Shown here in pieces: positions 52,827 to 63,754 of a stretch of DNA of 64,000 bases; within the stretch, counting starts at the first letter, position 1, and the number at the start of each line of letters is the position of its first letter. The stretch is from Platycnemis pennipes (Eukaryota > Arthropoda > Insecta > Odonata > Platycnemididae): assembly GCA_933228895.1 (NCBI GenBank), contig OW121846.1:77202064-77266063 (forward strand). The letters are read 5' to 3'. A program made the position numbers and the translations under genes. Under the pieces are notes generated by a model. That model did no database searches and was not told the origin of the DNA. It saw only the letters and a list, made by a program, of their open reading frames with translations.

Positions 52827-55254
52827 TATTGACAGTAATACCTAAAATTGGGTGTACTTGAACGGCCTATCACTACATGCCAGTAGCAAATAGGAGTCGT
52901 ATATCCATCTAAGAGACCTGCCCGTGATCAAACCTGCTTCGCTCCGGACTCCCCTGAAATTATTCCTACAAATGACGAAGCTCTTCATTTGGTATTCATA
53001 CGGCCGCTGGTGGGCTGGTGTTCTTTAAGGGGTGAGCACCGGAAGTTGACGGCCCTGAATACATTAAGCCGCGTTCCACAATGCTCTGCCTCCCGCTTTC
53101 AAATACACGCCTCGTCTCACCCCGAGAGAATGACAGAGAGAGTTTTGCCTCACGAGCGAGCGGTGACACTCTCCGGAGACGGGAGTCCCGGAGCGCTTGT
53201 AGTGTCTCCTCCCGGAAACGCACCAGCCTCGCGAATTCAGTCGCTTCATATTGACCACCTCATAAACAACTCCGCGCGCTAATGTCGAAATTCCTCCCGC
53301 CTTCCGCCGAAGAGGAGCGCGCATCCAATTTTACTGAGATGGGTAGTTTAGGTGCTCGCGAAATGAACCTGAATTAATACTGCCTGGTGCATTTCACTGC
53401 AACTTGCTCCGGTGGGTGTTGCATACGAAAGGTAAACCTGCCCGGAGTGAATGCATTAAAAGCGAGTGAGTGAGTGGGTAGAGTCTTCTAAGGATAATGG
53501 TGTGGAGATAAATCATAGTGGCTAAGAGAAAGCAACCAATCAAGGTCTCCCTTTGTAAGTCTCGGCTTTGAAAGCGTGAGACGACGCCCTGTAGATCGCC
53601 TCATGTACTTACAATGTAGCTCAAGACGAAAAATCGCTTAAGTTTCACTGCCTATAAATAACACTTCAAATATTTGTGAGGATTGATTTTTATTTGGCGA
53701 TTACGAACATATGATCAATAAATAAAGGTTTATATGTATACTTTATAAGCGAAGGAAAAAGAAAACTATTATGGATAGAAGATCCAGTTTCATTGCCAAC
53801 ATGGCGTTCAGTTTTCTTCAAGAGAGTCTGAAGGAATTAGGGGAAATGGGAACAGATAGACGGATTGACGTGATTCTGGTTAAGTTGATGCTGGGCATCT
53901 CCGATGAAATAAGTGAGCTTTGTTAAGATCATTTGTCAAGAACATTAACGCGGGTTCTATACACTATTTTCAAAAGTATGATTGTTTGACCAGTTCAAAT
54001 CATTTTTAAGGAAAGGAAGCAGTCGCAAATTATTTACCCCTCCCTCATCAGGTTAGATGAAGAATTATAGACATATGCACTTGTTTTACTGTCGAAGTAT
54101 TTAGTTTGAACTTGGCTGACTTGAGAGTGAACTAAAATGAGGCTAATTGCCAATTGGATTTTATTACATGTGCCATACGTTAACTACGTTGCGGGAAATA
54201 CAGACTGACTAAAAATATATATTGAAAACAGAAGTTCGAGATTGAGAGAGAATTTTAAGGTGTGATTTATGTGTAGCTTTTGAAATTCGCTCTTAGAAGA
54301 GCTCATGAAGTTCAGTTAACAAAATAACATGATAGCATAATGCAACATGCATAACCGGGGAAATTTTAACTCTAAAGACATTATTATGCGTGTGATACGT
54401 GCATTATTAGCTTTAATTCTGTGACTTAATCGATGGTTGAATGTCAATTGAAATAGAATAAGGATATATTTTTCTAACATAACAAGCAATTATCAAAACA
54501 TTTTTCATTACCGATTCTATCCTGAATCATACAATTTATGTAATCCCTGTGCCTTTTCAAGTCCTATCCTCAGTGTTTCAATAAAAAAAAATCCATGAAA
54601 ACTTTAGCAGGAGATACAAATACATTAGTTAATCCGTACTGCAGTATTTTATATTATTCGGTTTATATGGCGCAAGTTTACTTTCACATTGACCCTTATC
54701 GTCATGGAAACCATTTCCTGGACTTGTGGAGGCGCAGCATCTGAACTCGTATTGGACTTGCATTTTACCTAACATTTAACTGGTAGTAGGTTCATTGATT
54801 CAGCGACAGCGTACAATTATTCATAAAAGAATATAAAATGAATTTTCTATTATGGCGTTGATAAAAATTTATGAATTTCATGTTGGTATTCCGTGGAGTC
54901 TAGCAAAGAATGTGATATAAAATGAGTATTTACCTGGAGTGAAGAACCAATGGCTTTGTGTGGTCCCCAGCGTAGCCTTTGGCTGTATTGTCACGCATAA
55001 CTTGTTGAATGTATGTGATCCACAGTACAAGGTGCATTTGTTGTGCGACTAAGAAGGACTTCTGTCCCTTCGATTTCATTATGATATTTACTTTTCAACC
55101 TTAAAATATAGAATTCCTTTGAGCTACGCTTGCTTATAGTAGTGGTCTTGGTTCTGTACTCGTTTTAATGCTGTAATGATGTTACTACCATCTCGCACCA
55201 TTAGAGAGCTGGTGTAATCAAAAAGCTAGCTCTATTCTGTTTTAAAGATATTTT
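52827..55254. other. Unassigned DNA
   Basis: After the CpG-rich block at 52980-53330 the sequence is AT-rich with only short random frames. No gene or repeat was identified. Confidence 0.5.
52980..53330. other. CpG-rich segment
   Basis: A ~350-base GC-rich stretch (CGGCCGCTGG, CTCCGGAGACGGGAGTCCCG, TCCGCGCGC) is open in three overlapping frames of 75-97 codons on both strands, the pattern expected from GC-rich composition alone. No domain was recognised. Confidence 0.25.
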
Positions 55255-55520
55255 TCTTTTCCTGCTCATTATTGTCATCATCACCATTTGATTTTTCTAT
55301 CGGTTAAATTCTCAACATTGGCAGAAATTTCACTTTTGCATTCTTCACCGCTTGTTCATTGAATCTTATGCTAGGCTTTCTTTTATCCACGTTCTGCTTT
55401 CACTTTCCCCTCGTCGTATGCCTTCGTCAGATCATCACGTCTCGAGATATGGCCGATTAGGGTTTTCCAATTTTTTTTACAGTTTTCTTCAGACTTCTCT
55501 CATTGTCCACGTCATTTACT
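55255..55520 (-). pseudogene. RTE-like LINE, degraded C-terminal remnant
   Basis: The minus strand shows weak but collinear similarity: NERSLKKTVKK, AISRDVMI in place of GHILRHDGL, TRGK-KQNVDKRKPSIRF and NEQAVKNAKVK. A GATGATGACAAT-type 3' end lies at about 55270. This is the most diverged copy of the family in the window. Confidence 0.65.
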
Positions 55521-56344
55521 TCGCTTACAAATAACTGTAGGTTGTATGCTTTCTCGGTGAGGCCATTAGCGTGTCAACAGTTGGCCTTGCGCTCACTTTA
55601 GTCTTGCGAGCAGAAGATTAAAAGGGATCTCAGGTGGTGAGAGTGGTGTACATATCCTTATTTGTTTGTCTTGCACATATTATTTCTCCGAAATTTCTCT
55701 CAAAATCTTGAGTTGCACGCCTCTCGCCTGTCTTACGGCTTAACCAGATAAACCCAGTGCTTGCAGCACAATATTTAATGATGTCGTACAAGATAACACA
55801 GCCACATTATTTCTCATTACAGTGCGTGGTTTGCTACTCTAGAATACGGAGATGTTAACAGGACTTCGTGTTTCGCTACTGAAATTGAAAGAATGAAGAC
55901 TAGATTAATTATCATAAAATAAATAAATTAAATAGGAAGGAGCATGAAACTGTGCCGTTCAAACAGGAAAATATCTCATGCTTGTTTGACACCCATGAGG
56001 ACTAGGGCTATGGTAAATTCATAATTGCTGTCTTTTCGTGTCTTGCAGGTAACGTACTCTATAAATCAAGTCTAAAATTAGCCGGTGTGTTTATTTTGGG
56101 AGCGTGACGGTTTCAGCTCTGGAAGTCAACAATGAAAATTTCTTGACAAAGTTTTACTTTCTTTGTTAATATGTTGAACTTCCACAAAGTTACGCGGGAA
56201 ACAATTAATTTTTGTTAATAAAATTTCTTTGAAACAAGAGTTTTTATATTTTTCAATGATGACGCTCTTCCACCACGAACAAGGTGCGTGATTAGAATCT
56301 ATGAACATTTCTGTTTGCTTATGTGAAAAATTTTCATTTCAGCA

Positions 56345-56402
56345 ACTATGCTACAATACTTACCTGGAGGGCGTGTGGTAGGGGGTGAATGGCCACTAAA
56401 TA
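56345..56402 (-). mobile_element. Possible LINE 3' UTR remnant
   Basis: GGAGGGCGTGTGGTAGGGGG followed by TGAATGGCCACTAAATATG resembles the minus-strand LINE 3' block. The tail is not preserved and the match is short. Confidence 0.45.
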
Positions 56403-56692
56403 TGTAACATAAAAGTACCTTCATTTCCACATGGAACGAGGTAACTCAATACAATCTGAGTGAATTATAACTAATTAAAATAGGGAATAATTTATAAATA
56501 ATTTATAATGGTAGCTGTAGTAGTTATTGAAATTTGCAGAGCATTTTGTGGCAAAATTATCGTAGTAACGTAGTCGCAAAACTCAGATAAGTTATAAGGA
56601 TACGCAAGTCCGTGTATATAACTCTTTGCCAACGTGTGACATTGTCAAGGTGTACCGGCGCATGTAAATGGTTGACTCACAACTAAGGATGG

Positions 56693-56745
56693 GTCTATTC
56701 CAAAATTTCACCGATTCCGATTCTGAATTCCATTGATTCCCTTGT
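56693..56745 (+). mobile_element. Possible hAT-type terminus
   Basis: CTAAGGATGGGTCTATTCC followed by CCGATTCCGATTCTGAATTCC repeats the GATTCC motif several times, like the subterminal part of some hAT elements. No partner end is visible. Confidence 0.3.
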
Positions 56746-57209
56746 AAAATATCACATAGTTGGACTAAGCATAAATGCTGCTGCTTGAAAGTACATAAAA
56801 TCCAAGGATAGAGGTAGATAGAAGGATAGAAAGCCACTGCATAATGAATAACATCGGGTTACTCTACAACGTCTGCGTATTTTGGTAAACATTACAGTAG
56901 CACGTCTCTAAAATAAATGTTTTCTATGTTAACACAAACTATGCTGTGACTTAATTTTTCTGTATATGTTGTTTATATTTTCTGTATATGTATATTTATC
57001 AATATATGCCATTAGCATATTTTAACTTCGCGAGGACAACACCTTTTCATTTTATTTCTGGTAATAATCAAGCCTCATAAGTGTACAATATTTACTCATT
57101 CACCTTTAACAGGCTTTAAATTTTTGTTGAGAGGGAAAAAATCATGTGTACTCGTTAAGGATCAACATTGTAAGCTTTGAGTCACACGTTTCTGAGTGTA
57201 GGAATATAA

Positions 57210-57292
57210 TGCAAGTCTAGTGATGGTTTACCCCCTGTCACACACTCTTGCGGTGGCTTGCAGTGTATTATGTAGATTGTAGATTGCCATTA
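57210..57292 (+). mobile_element. CR1/L2-like LINE 3' end fragment
   Basis: It shows CCCCCTGTCACACACTCTTG, the GGCTTGCAGTGTATTATGTAG segment and an altered tail GATTGTAGATTG. It stops immediately before a minus-strand SINE piece at 57300. Confidence 0.75.
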
Positions 57293-57299
57293 AGCTGTT

Positions 57300-57513
57300 T
57301 AGCATTAGCCTGCTCTTAAAGAAAGGTGTCAATGGAATTTACCCATTTCACCACCACTAATACCATGGATTAACGTCCTATTCAACGGACGGTGTACTGA
57401 ACAGTACTCTCCAGAGAACACTGAAGTGGAAATTATCTTCAATTGCCGGGGATCGAAACGAGGCCCCCGGGATGGACGTGGCTGCTCTAGCCACGACATC
57501 AACCCGATCCCTG
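57300..57513 (-). mobile_element. SINE-A, 3'-truncated copy with head
   Basis: The minus strand has the head GGGATCGGGTTGATGTCGTG GCTAGAGCAG, B-box-like CGTTTCGATCCCCGGC, CACCGTCCGTTGAATAGGAC and GTTAATCCATGG, then about 30 unrelated bases, ending at GCTAATGC. It sits between two LINE fragments. Confidence 0.85.
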
Positions 57514-57524
57514 AGTTAATGGCT

Positions 57525-58065
57525 CTATGTCCTAGTTTGACCTTGCTAAGAGAAATGGATGTGGTCGATAGGTTGACGATGCTAACAAAGTGTATCACTA
57601 TCACTCGAGAGATATATCGACTAGACCACCGTATTGAACCGCTCATAGAACCACCAAATACCACAACTCTTCCCTAGTCAAATCCACAAAATTATGGAAT
57701 TTTCTCCCCATAGACCTAAAGAACAGTAAAAACAGGCAGTATTTCAAAACGAAACTTTATTCTTACCTTTCAAATGTAGACATAAATCTCTAATTCGCAA
57801 TATCACCATCCGTTTCCCACTTTGTTCTTGTGAAGTCTTCATTACAATGTCTTTTATTGTTAGTTTTTTTCGTTATTTTGTGATATGAATATGCATAATA
57901 AGTTTTGTATTATCTTTGTATTCATACGTTTTCAAATATGTTTGTATTCATTGTTTATGTTTGATACTATCTTGGTTGTTTAAGCTCACCACAACTGTAA
58001 TTGTAATTGTAATATCGGTGCTCTTAGGGGTATCGTACCTAGAGCTAATAAATATTTATTTATTG
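57525..58065 (+). pseudogene. LINE RT C-terminal tail and 3' UTR (another family)
   Basis: The plus strand encodes VDRLTMLTKCITITREIYRL (57560-57620) and, after a frameshift or stop near 57676, STKLWNFLPIDLKNSKNRQY, then FKTKLYSYLSNVDINL and a stop (57685-57790). TKLWNFLPIDLKNS...FK.KL..YL is a standard LINE C-terminal signature. The 3' UTR is AT-rich and ends with GTAATTGTAATTGTAATATC and AATAAATATTTATTTA. It abuts the tRNA-head end of a minus-strand SINE at 57513. Confidence 0.7.
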
Positions 58066-58681
58066 CTTTACTCCAGAGTGCCTTACGACACCTATGGATC
58101 TCCAAAACTCGGAATCGGCATTTACTCCGAGCTCCGTCCGCAGGCGCCTCTCGTGATCCCATTTGTGATTTCAGGATGACAAAACAGGTTACCGCGGTGC
58201 GTTAACGCTTTATCGAAAATGCCACGATCCGAAAGTGGTGACCCGCTGGCACGTAGCCGACCAACCTGATGGACAAGGTTTTGATTAGGGCTGGGCGGTT
58301 TTCCGGTGCACCAGTTCAGCGGTTCGGTTTTTTTCAGAACCGGTTTAGATGAAGGAAAACAACCGGTGCAGCGGAGAATCGGTTCTGAAACACCGATGAT
58401 CATACGCTGCTCGGCTTACACGCCGCCGTCTCTGCTCGCAGCCAGGATGGCTGACGACCACGCCTGCGAAATTTCCTGTGCTATAAGTTGTCCGCCTGGC
58501 TGTCGTCTTATAAATAATCGGCCACTAGAGTGCAGAGCGGGCACTCACCCATGTAAAGCATTGTCACACATGTAACTCAACAGGATGTATCGTTTTTTCA
58601 TGTTCTATTGTTTTTTCGACGGTTACAATTGATAAAAAAGAGTTAATAACCCTTCAGGTTAGTGCAGTACCAATGTTTAAC

Positions 58682-58720
58682 AAGTCTCCCAAAGCCAACC
58701 GCGTTGGTTTTGGGAGACTT
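58682..58720. repeat. 18-bp inverted repeat with 3-base loop
   Basis: AAGTCTCCCAAAGCCAAC and GTTGGTTTTGGGAGACTT are complementary at 17 of 18 positions and separated only by CGC. The hairpin lies inside the hAT element at 58286-59910. Confidence 0.95.
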
Positions 58721-59714
58721 CGTGGAGGAAGGGGCATTGTTTCAAGTTCCTATATACCTCTGCCACACGCAAGAAGTGAGAGGATAATGCAACTGCTTGC
58801 GTCAGCTTCAAAATTCGTGTCCACAATGGATGCATGAATGGGAATTATCGTACATAAGATGCTCCAAATGCAAACGAAATTTGAACGCTTGGACGTTGAT
58901 TATTAATGCTCAATATTGTAAGTTCTTTCCAAGACTTATTTTATGCCAAAGGATGGTTGAGATATTTTTAAATGAATACTATTTTAAATAATGGTAAATT
59001 TAAGGAAATTACGGTTACCTAAGGCAAAATTTGATGTGACACCCTCTTGACAGAAATTTTCGGGTGGTTTGCGGGCTGCCAATTTTTAACAGTTTCAAAA
59101 AAGGCGTCATAGTCAGACCCTCGCGCCATAATCGTTGCCAAGTTGAAAGATAAAGGGAATGTCGACCAAGAAAGGCAGATAAATATGAGCCAAAGACGAA
59201 AGCAATCAGCCACTCCACACATCAACTCTGTGCTAGCACGTAAATCAGATATTAATGTGGAGATTTAGTCCGTATGCAGACACCGGTCGCTCTGTCTCTA
59301 GAGACCTTTTCAATCACCAGGCATGAGTTAGTAACTTAACTCGACGCGTTTTCTTGTTATAACAGCATTATGATCATGGGTGATCAAGGAACTTGATTAT
59401 GTTGTTTAACTACGAAACGCGTTGTGCTAAGTGAATAAATATCTGTGGAAATTTCGCAATGTCTTTCTTCAGCAATAATGACAATATCATCACCGTTGCA
59501 AATACAAAAGGCAATTTATAAATGCGCCCAGGCCTCGCATAAAAACCATTGGCTCATGCAAACATTCTCACTTTTACTGTTCAGTTTAGGAAAGCGTGCC
59601 CGAGTTATGAAATATCTACTTTACGGAAAAAAAACACGTCTTAAAAAACGTGTTAAATAAATATTTCGGCAAAAAACTTTTGTATGACAAAAACGAGATT
59701 CGTGAGGAAAAAAA

Positions 59715-59825
59715 AGTTCAGTAGAAAAAATAGTTCATAAAGAAATGGTTCGGTAGAAAACATTGTTTTAGTAGAAAACGCTGGTTCAAGAGAAAACTCC
59801 GGTTCAGGAGAAAACACCGGTTCGA
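59715..59825 (+). repeat. Degenerate ~20-bp tandem array
   Basis: About five or six units of the form GGTTCAGGAGAAAACNCC with TAGAAAA variants on the left become more regular toward the right end of the surrounding hAT element, merging with its CCGGTTC subterminal motifs. Confidence 0.75.
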
Positions 59826-59918
59826 TCTATTGAACCGGTGCACCGCCATCGCGAACTGTTTTTTTCGGAACCGGGAACCGGTTCAGTATTTCCTGCACCG
59901 CACAGCCCTAGTTCTGAT

Positions 59919-61290
59919 GCTCGCCGTGGCCGACCGTCTTTCTGCAATACCACTCGGTGGGTGCTGATCACGACACGTGAGTGACCTCGGCTCTCGGAGC
60001 ATTCAATCGAGCATGCGTCACGCTCATAGTCAGCAAGCGGCCGCTCGTGAGCCACATGCTGCTCTTTGGGTGATCAAATACAGCTCTGAAGTATTATTCA
60101 AAATGGAATTTCGCCTGCCACAGTTTCATCCACACAGTTTTCACAGGTCCTCATTCATTTCTTGTAACTTTATTGCAAATTTTCCATACCTGTAAGCATA
60201 TATTTACGGCTCTCAAATATTTTTCAAAATTTTCGTGAAGGATACATATAAACATCTCAAAAGTAAAGCAACCCCATGGGTTTGCAGGGTTACCACAAGA
60301 TTCAATTACTTGAGTGGTTCTGCATTTATTACCAGTAAAGGCGTTCTATACGAGAAAGAAATTATTTTCGGACTCTGTGATCAACTGAAGTTAAAAGCTC
60401 GTACATTTTAAAGGACATTTAACGATAAGGATGGTTCGATGTTTGGACTAAATCTCATAGGAACATGGAATAATCATTTTGGGGACCGAAAAGTATAAAA
60501 TATGGCATCTGATGCATGCCAATTTATTATAAGTGTGATATTTTCGGTGGTAATTTGAACCCTCTAGGTTACAGAAGACATATCTGTATTGATAAGTAAG
60601 CTTTTACGAGCTTATTTTTAATTTTCGACCAAAAAATGGTGATACTTTTTTTTAGTCATGCAGAAAATGGCCTACGTATGGAGATACTTGTACGTAGGTG
60701 CCTGCTCTAAGCAGATGACTTGCTTGCATCGTGGGCTCTCTAGAAGCCAGGTTTCCCTCCGAACTGCCCCCTGGGTACTTCCTTGACGGACGCAAGCAAA
60801 CAGCATGCTCGCTTTTCCAGTGCCACTGACATTCAGAGTGATTGCGTTGACCTTTCGATCGCGGAACTGGCTCACTCCGTCCGCAGGGGAAAGGAACGCG
60901 GCCGCAGCAAATACGGAGCAAAAGATCTCTGGAGTAATCGCCATTCACATTGCGTAGCAGGATGGAAAAGCAAGAAGACAACCAATGGGATTTCCAGAGG
61001 CATTGAAAGACGATAACTATGGAATAAAATATTTTTGAGCGGTGAATTGCTTGGTAACTGCTGTTTAGTGTCACGCCGGTTGTCCTCGCAGGAGCCCTTT
61101 GCGGAGCAAAAGAATGATCAAGATCGTGACATGCTCATTTTCGTCAGTCATCTATCCTAAGATTGGTTAGGGGCAGCTCTTAACCCGATTCCTTTAATGG
61201 GCCAAACTTTTCATGTCTAATTTTTTTCATTTACATATTTCATTATTTGCTCCCGCACGACTCGTCATTCGCATGAGATACATTTCTGGT
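59919..61290. other. Mostly unassigned DNA around the candidate secreted-protein exon
   Basis: Apart from the candidate exon at 60672-60944, no gene or repeat is recognised. 59930-60060 is fairly CpG-rich. Confidence 0.4.
60672..60944 (-). CDS. Candidate exon: small secreted cysteine-containing protein
   Basis: This 90-codon frame is the best host-gene candidate in the window, but it is unproven. It starts with a plausible signal peptide: MAITPE, hydrophobic core IFCSVFAAAAFL, then SPADG. A hydrophilic region follows, with ACVRQGSTQGAVRRETWLL and SPRCKQVICLEQAPTYKY. The spacing C...G...ETW-x5-C-x4-C resembles the start of a single-domain von Willebrand type C (SVWC) protein, an arthropod-expanded secreted family with eight cysteines, of which only the first few would be encoded here. 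GC at third positions is about 58% by my count, against an AT-rich background. The stop at 60672 may be intronic: GT dinucleotides near AAGTATCT and ACGTAGGC are weak donors. A different frame is also open over the same bases for 140 codons. Confidence 0.3.
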   Translation of the reverse strand: MAITPEIFCSVFAAAAFLSPADGVSQFRDRKVNAITLNVSGTGKASMLFACVRQGSTQGAVRRETWLLESPRCKQVICLEQAPTYKYLHT

Positions 61291-61309
61291 ATCTATATCT
61301 ATCTATATC

Positions 61310-62209
61310 CATAGCTGGGCAAAGTTAATCCTAAAATTAACTTCGTTAATGTATTAAAAGCTACTCAAAAAGTTAACTTCGTTAATCGTTAAATCGTTAT
61401 CTTGATGAAAGTTTAACGCTAGTTAAAGTTATCCGTTAAAGTTAAAAATGTATATGAAATTGTAGGCAATTTTGAATTATATGTCACTTAACATTTGGGT
61501 ATTTTAATGCTAATGAACGTAATAAGAATTTCATATTCAAAAATACTTATTTAATAAACAGTATAGCTAGGTAATGTAGACTTATATACATGAGATATGG
61601 AGTTTCATAGTAATATACCGTTTCCGTCAGTAAAGTTGGACCTGACGCTGTTTGTATTTGATTGTGGAAATAGAAACCTTGGGATACGCCGCTACCGCTA
61701 GCTTCGATACCAAAAGATTCACCAATATTTTGCTGTGAAAAAAACTATTGCGTCCTATTGACATAAGAAGAATCCACAGCTCTTGAAGAAGCCTTATGCT
61801 TGGTTTTCGTTTTCAAGCGAGTTGATCCTGCCTTTACCTTTTCTTCAAATTGAACGTATTTAGATGGATGCGTTCACTTCATGTGTTGTTTAAAATTGTT
61901 TAAGGTGGAAACGTGAGCCTTGACTGCGTAAAGTATGTCTGTAAAAGTTATGTAAAATGTCTGATTGCAGTACAAACGCTGGGTTCTCTAGACTGCATTC
62001 TCAACACAACTCCTTCACTAAGTTATTACATGGCAATCCAGATGACTCTTAACAAAGGTAACGGACTTAAATTAACGGAATTAAAAGTTAACGGAAGTTA
62101 ATAAGACCGTTAATAGTTTTTGGATTTAACTTAAAAGTTAAATCGTTAAGCAATATGTTAACTTCGTTAATTAACGAGTAATGGATTAACGCTTTTCTGC
62201 CCAGCTATG
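61310..62209 (-). mobile_element. hAT element, 900 bp, with perfect 8-bp TSD and BED-finger remnant
   Basis: The ends CATAGCTGGGCAAAG and CTTTTCTGCCCAGCTATG are inverted repeats, and TCTATATC is duplicated exactly at 61302-61309 and 62210-62217. Subterminal DNA on both sides is packed with GTTAA(C) motifs (TTAACTTCGTTAA, AAAGTTAA). The minus strand of the middle encodes a BED-type zinc-finger remnant, so this is a hAT internal deletion derivative in minus orientation. It lies in the tail microsatellite of a LINE fragment. Confidence 0.9.
61790..61990 (-). pseudogene. hAT transposase N-terminal BED-finger remnant
   Basis: Minus-strand translation gives AHVSTLNNFKQHMK, a stop, THPSKYVQFEEKVKAG, then a lysine/serine-rich stretch STRLKTKTKHKASSRA. 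STxNxxxHxKxxHPxxYxxFEE is the second half of the BED zinc finger that hAT transposases carry near their N terminus. The cysteine half is not clear, and the catalytic and dimerisation domains are absent. There is one stop within the finger and no intact frame. Confidence 0.65.
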
Positions 62210-62252
62210 TCTATATCTACGACACCCTGCGAGCCACCTCGAGGGTGTAGCT
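62210..62252 (-). mobile_element. CR1/L2-like LINE 3' tail interrupted by a hAT element
   Basis: On the minus strand CACCCTCGAGGTGGCTCGCAG leads into a GTGTCGTAGATATAGA tail. The hexamer-like ATCTATATC repeat continues on the far side of the hAT element at 61291-61309, so the DNA transposon landed in the microsatellite tail of this LINE remnant. Confidence 0.6.
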
Positions 62253-62261
62253 CAAACAAGA

Positions 62262-62455
62262 CCTTGGTCTGCATCTCGCCACTCACTTTTCCGTCGACGA
62301 CTGCCTCTGTCATCAGACCGGCATGTCTCAAGAAATGCCCGATTAGATTCTTCCATCATCATTCCAGAATTTTCATCAAATTTCTCTTCTCTCCCATTCT
62401 CCTCAGAAATTATTCGTCACTCGGTCTCTCCATTTTATCTTCACGATTCTTCTAT
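62262..62455 (-). pseudogene. RTE-like LINE remnant, 3' half (split by SINE)
   Basis: The minus strand encodes KMERPSDE, FLRRMGEKRNLMKIL, LIGHFLRHAGLMTEAVVDGK and VSGEMQTK, with stop codons between segments. The coding homology resumes on the other side of the SINE at 62741. The sequence GATTCTTCTAT is duplicated at both edges of the SINE. Confidence 0.8.
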
Positions 62456-62729
62456 TACGGGATTGTGGTGACCTAGTGGGTAGAGCAGTGGACTATACCC
62501 GAGGGATCCGGGTTCAAATCTGGGTGAAGTATGTTTTGGACACCCATACCTAAAACTCTCGTGATTTTCTGTTTGTCAGCAGTTCGTGGGAAATCGTAGG
62601 TGGCCCAGAGAATGGAACTGGTCCCCCTATCCTGAATGTGTGAATTTCACGCGACAATAGCGGATTACGAAGTGAGCTCTACTCTCACATATCAAATAAA
62701 TATTCGGGTTGAACACTGAATGAGTGAGT
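62456..62729 (+). mobile_element. SINE-B (tRNA-derived), full length with 11-bp TSD
   Basis: The tRNA-like head has A box TAGTGGGTAGAGCAG and B box GGGTTCAAATC (62510-62520), followed by a ~190-base unrelated body and a TGAATGAGTGAGT tail. GATTCTTCTAT occurs exactly at 62445-62455 and 62730-62740. The body differs from SINE-A, so it is a separate family. It splits an RTE-like LINE remnant. Confidence 0.9.
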
Positions 62730-62740
62730 GATTCTTCTAT

Positions 62741-62990
62741 GTCTTCAAAATTCAAATACTTCCAGCCACATTTTTTCTGTAGCTGTTATCGTCCATGCTT
62801 CACTGTCAGAACTGCAGATGTATATTCTGATACATTGTCCCAGATCTAAATTCGAATGAAGTTACTACAACTTTCGTTTTGTAGATTGTATTTCCGTCTG
62901 TGAGTGCATTATTTTTTATAGAATGCTCTCCTTCCTTAAACTATTTCACAAACGATTTCCCTCTTGCTTCGTCCATTGATTAATTGTTAA
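62741..62990 (-). pseudogene. RTE-like LINE remnant, 5' half (split by SINE)
   Basis: This is the upstream continuation of the remnant at 62262-62455. The minus strand reads SSDSEAWTITATEKMWLEVF (62755-62815), matching the LYGCETW...EAFE segment of the family, preceded by a degraded stretch with NVSEYTSAVLTVKHGR-like residues. The 5' limit is uncertain. Confidence 0.7.
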
Positions 62991-63754
62991 TTTTCTATAC
63001 ATTATGTTTTGAGGGAGTGACTCACTCCCATCTGTTTTCCTTCATCTATCGGCTCTATTCTTACTACGCTGCTTCTCTAGTTCGTTTGTATGTACAAGAA
63101 AAACAGCGATAAAATAATGCGGATGCGATTTATGATAAATAGTGACTTAAACGTCAGTAATAATCCAAGAAATTGATTCGCAAAGGGTACCTCACAAATA
63201 TCTCAGATATTTTATTGTTTGTGTTTATTCTTCAAAATCTTCCTCTGTCATCGTGGTGTAATTGATGTTCTTCCTCCGAGGATCTCCGTTCCCATTTCCC
63301 ATTGTTCAAAGCACTTGGCTAAACATCCTTGAAAAATTATATCCAGCGTTTATAACTTCCAGCATTATATGTGTCCTTCCTCCTCCGCATAGTCTGAAAT
63401 GTAAACATTTGTAAACTGATCGATCATCGTGCTTTCGCTGCGAGAATTAAAAGCGTGGTGAAAGCAAAGGATGCAATGAGGTGAAGGATGTACAAATCTG
63501 AAAGCGATTCCATGATATTTACTCTCGCTGAAATTCTAAATTTGTGAAAGCCTTGGCACGCTTATAAAATAGTATAAATTTCTCTGGTGATCAAGAATGT
63601 TATCCACTATTACTGCGCTGATTTTTGAAAACGTTATATGTATTAAACAATGACAAATACATATTTAAATGGTGTTCAATCGGTGTTTTTCCTCGACATA
63701 GTGCCCCTAAAGCATCTTTGTTTCATATATCATCCTATTGCTTGAGGCTTTTTT
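62991..63754. other. Unassigned AT-rich DNA
   Basis: I see no gene or repeat family between the two RTE-like LINE remnants. Confidence 0.5.

Larger units (their letters stand above)
55521..57209. other. Unassigned AT-rich DNA
   Basis: Only a short LINE-like block (56345), a GATTCC-rich terminus (56693) and scattered AT-rich DNA are visible. Confidence 0.5.
58286..59910. mobile_element. hAT-type element, 1.6 kb, with 7/8-matched TSD
   Basis: The left end TAGGGCTGGGCGGT and the right end ACCGCACAGCCCTA are inverted repeats (13 of 14). The flanks are GTTTTGAT (58278-58285) and GTTCTGAT (59911-59918), an 8-bp duplication with one change. Both ends are dense in CCGGTTC/GAACCGG motifs, some in the imperfect palindrome GAACCGGTGCACC. 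I recognise no transposase. The centre contains a strong hairpin at 58682-58720 and an array of ~20-bp GGTTCAGGAGAAAAC-like units at 59715-59820. Confidence 0.85.

Noticed and set aside
60652..61074. 140-codon minus-strand frame overlapping the candidate exon
   Set aside because: It lacks a signal peptide and shows no domain. The alternative frame has the better N terminus, cysteine pattern and GC3, so I favour that one, with low confidence.
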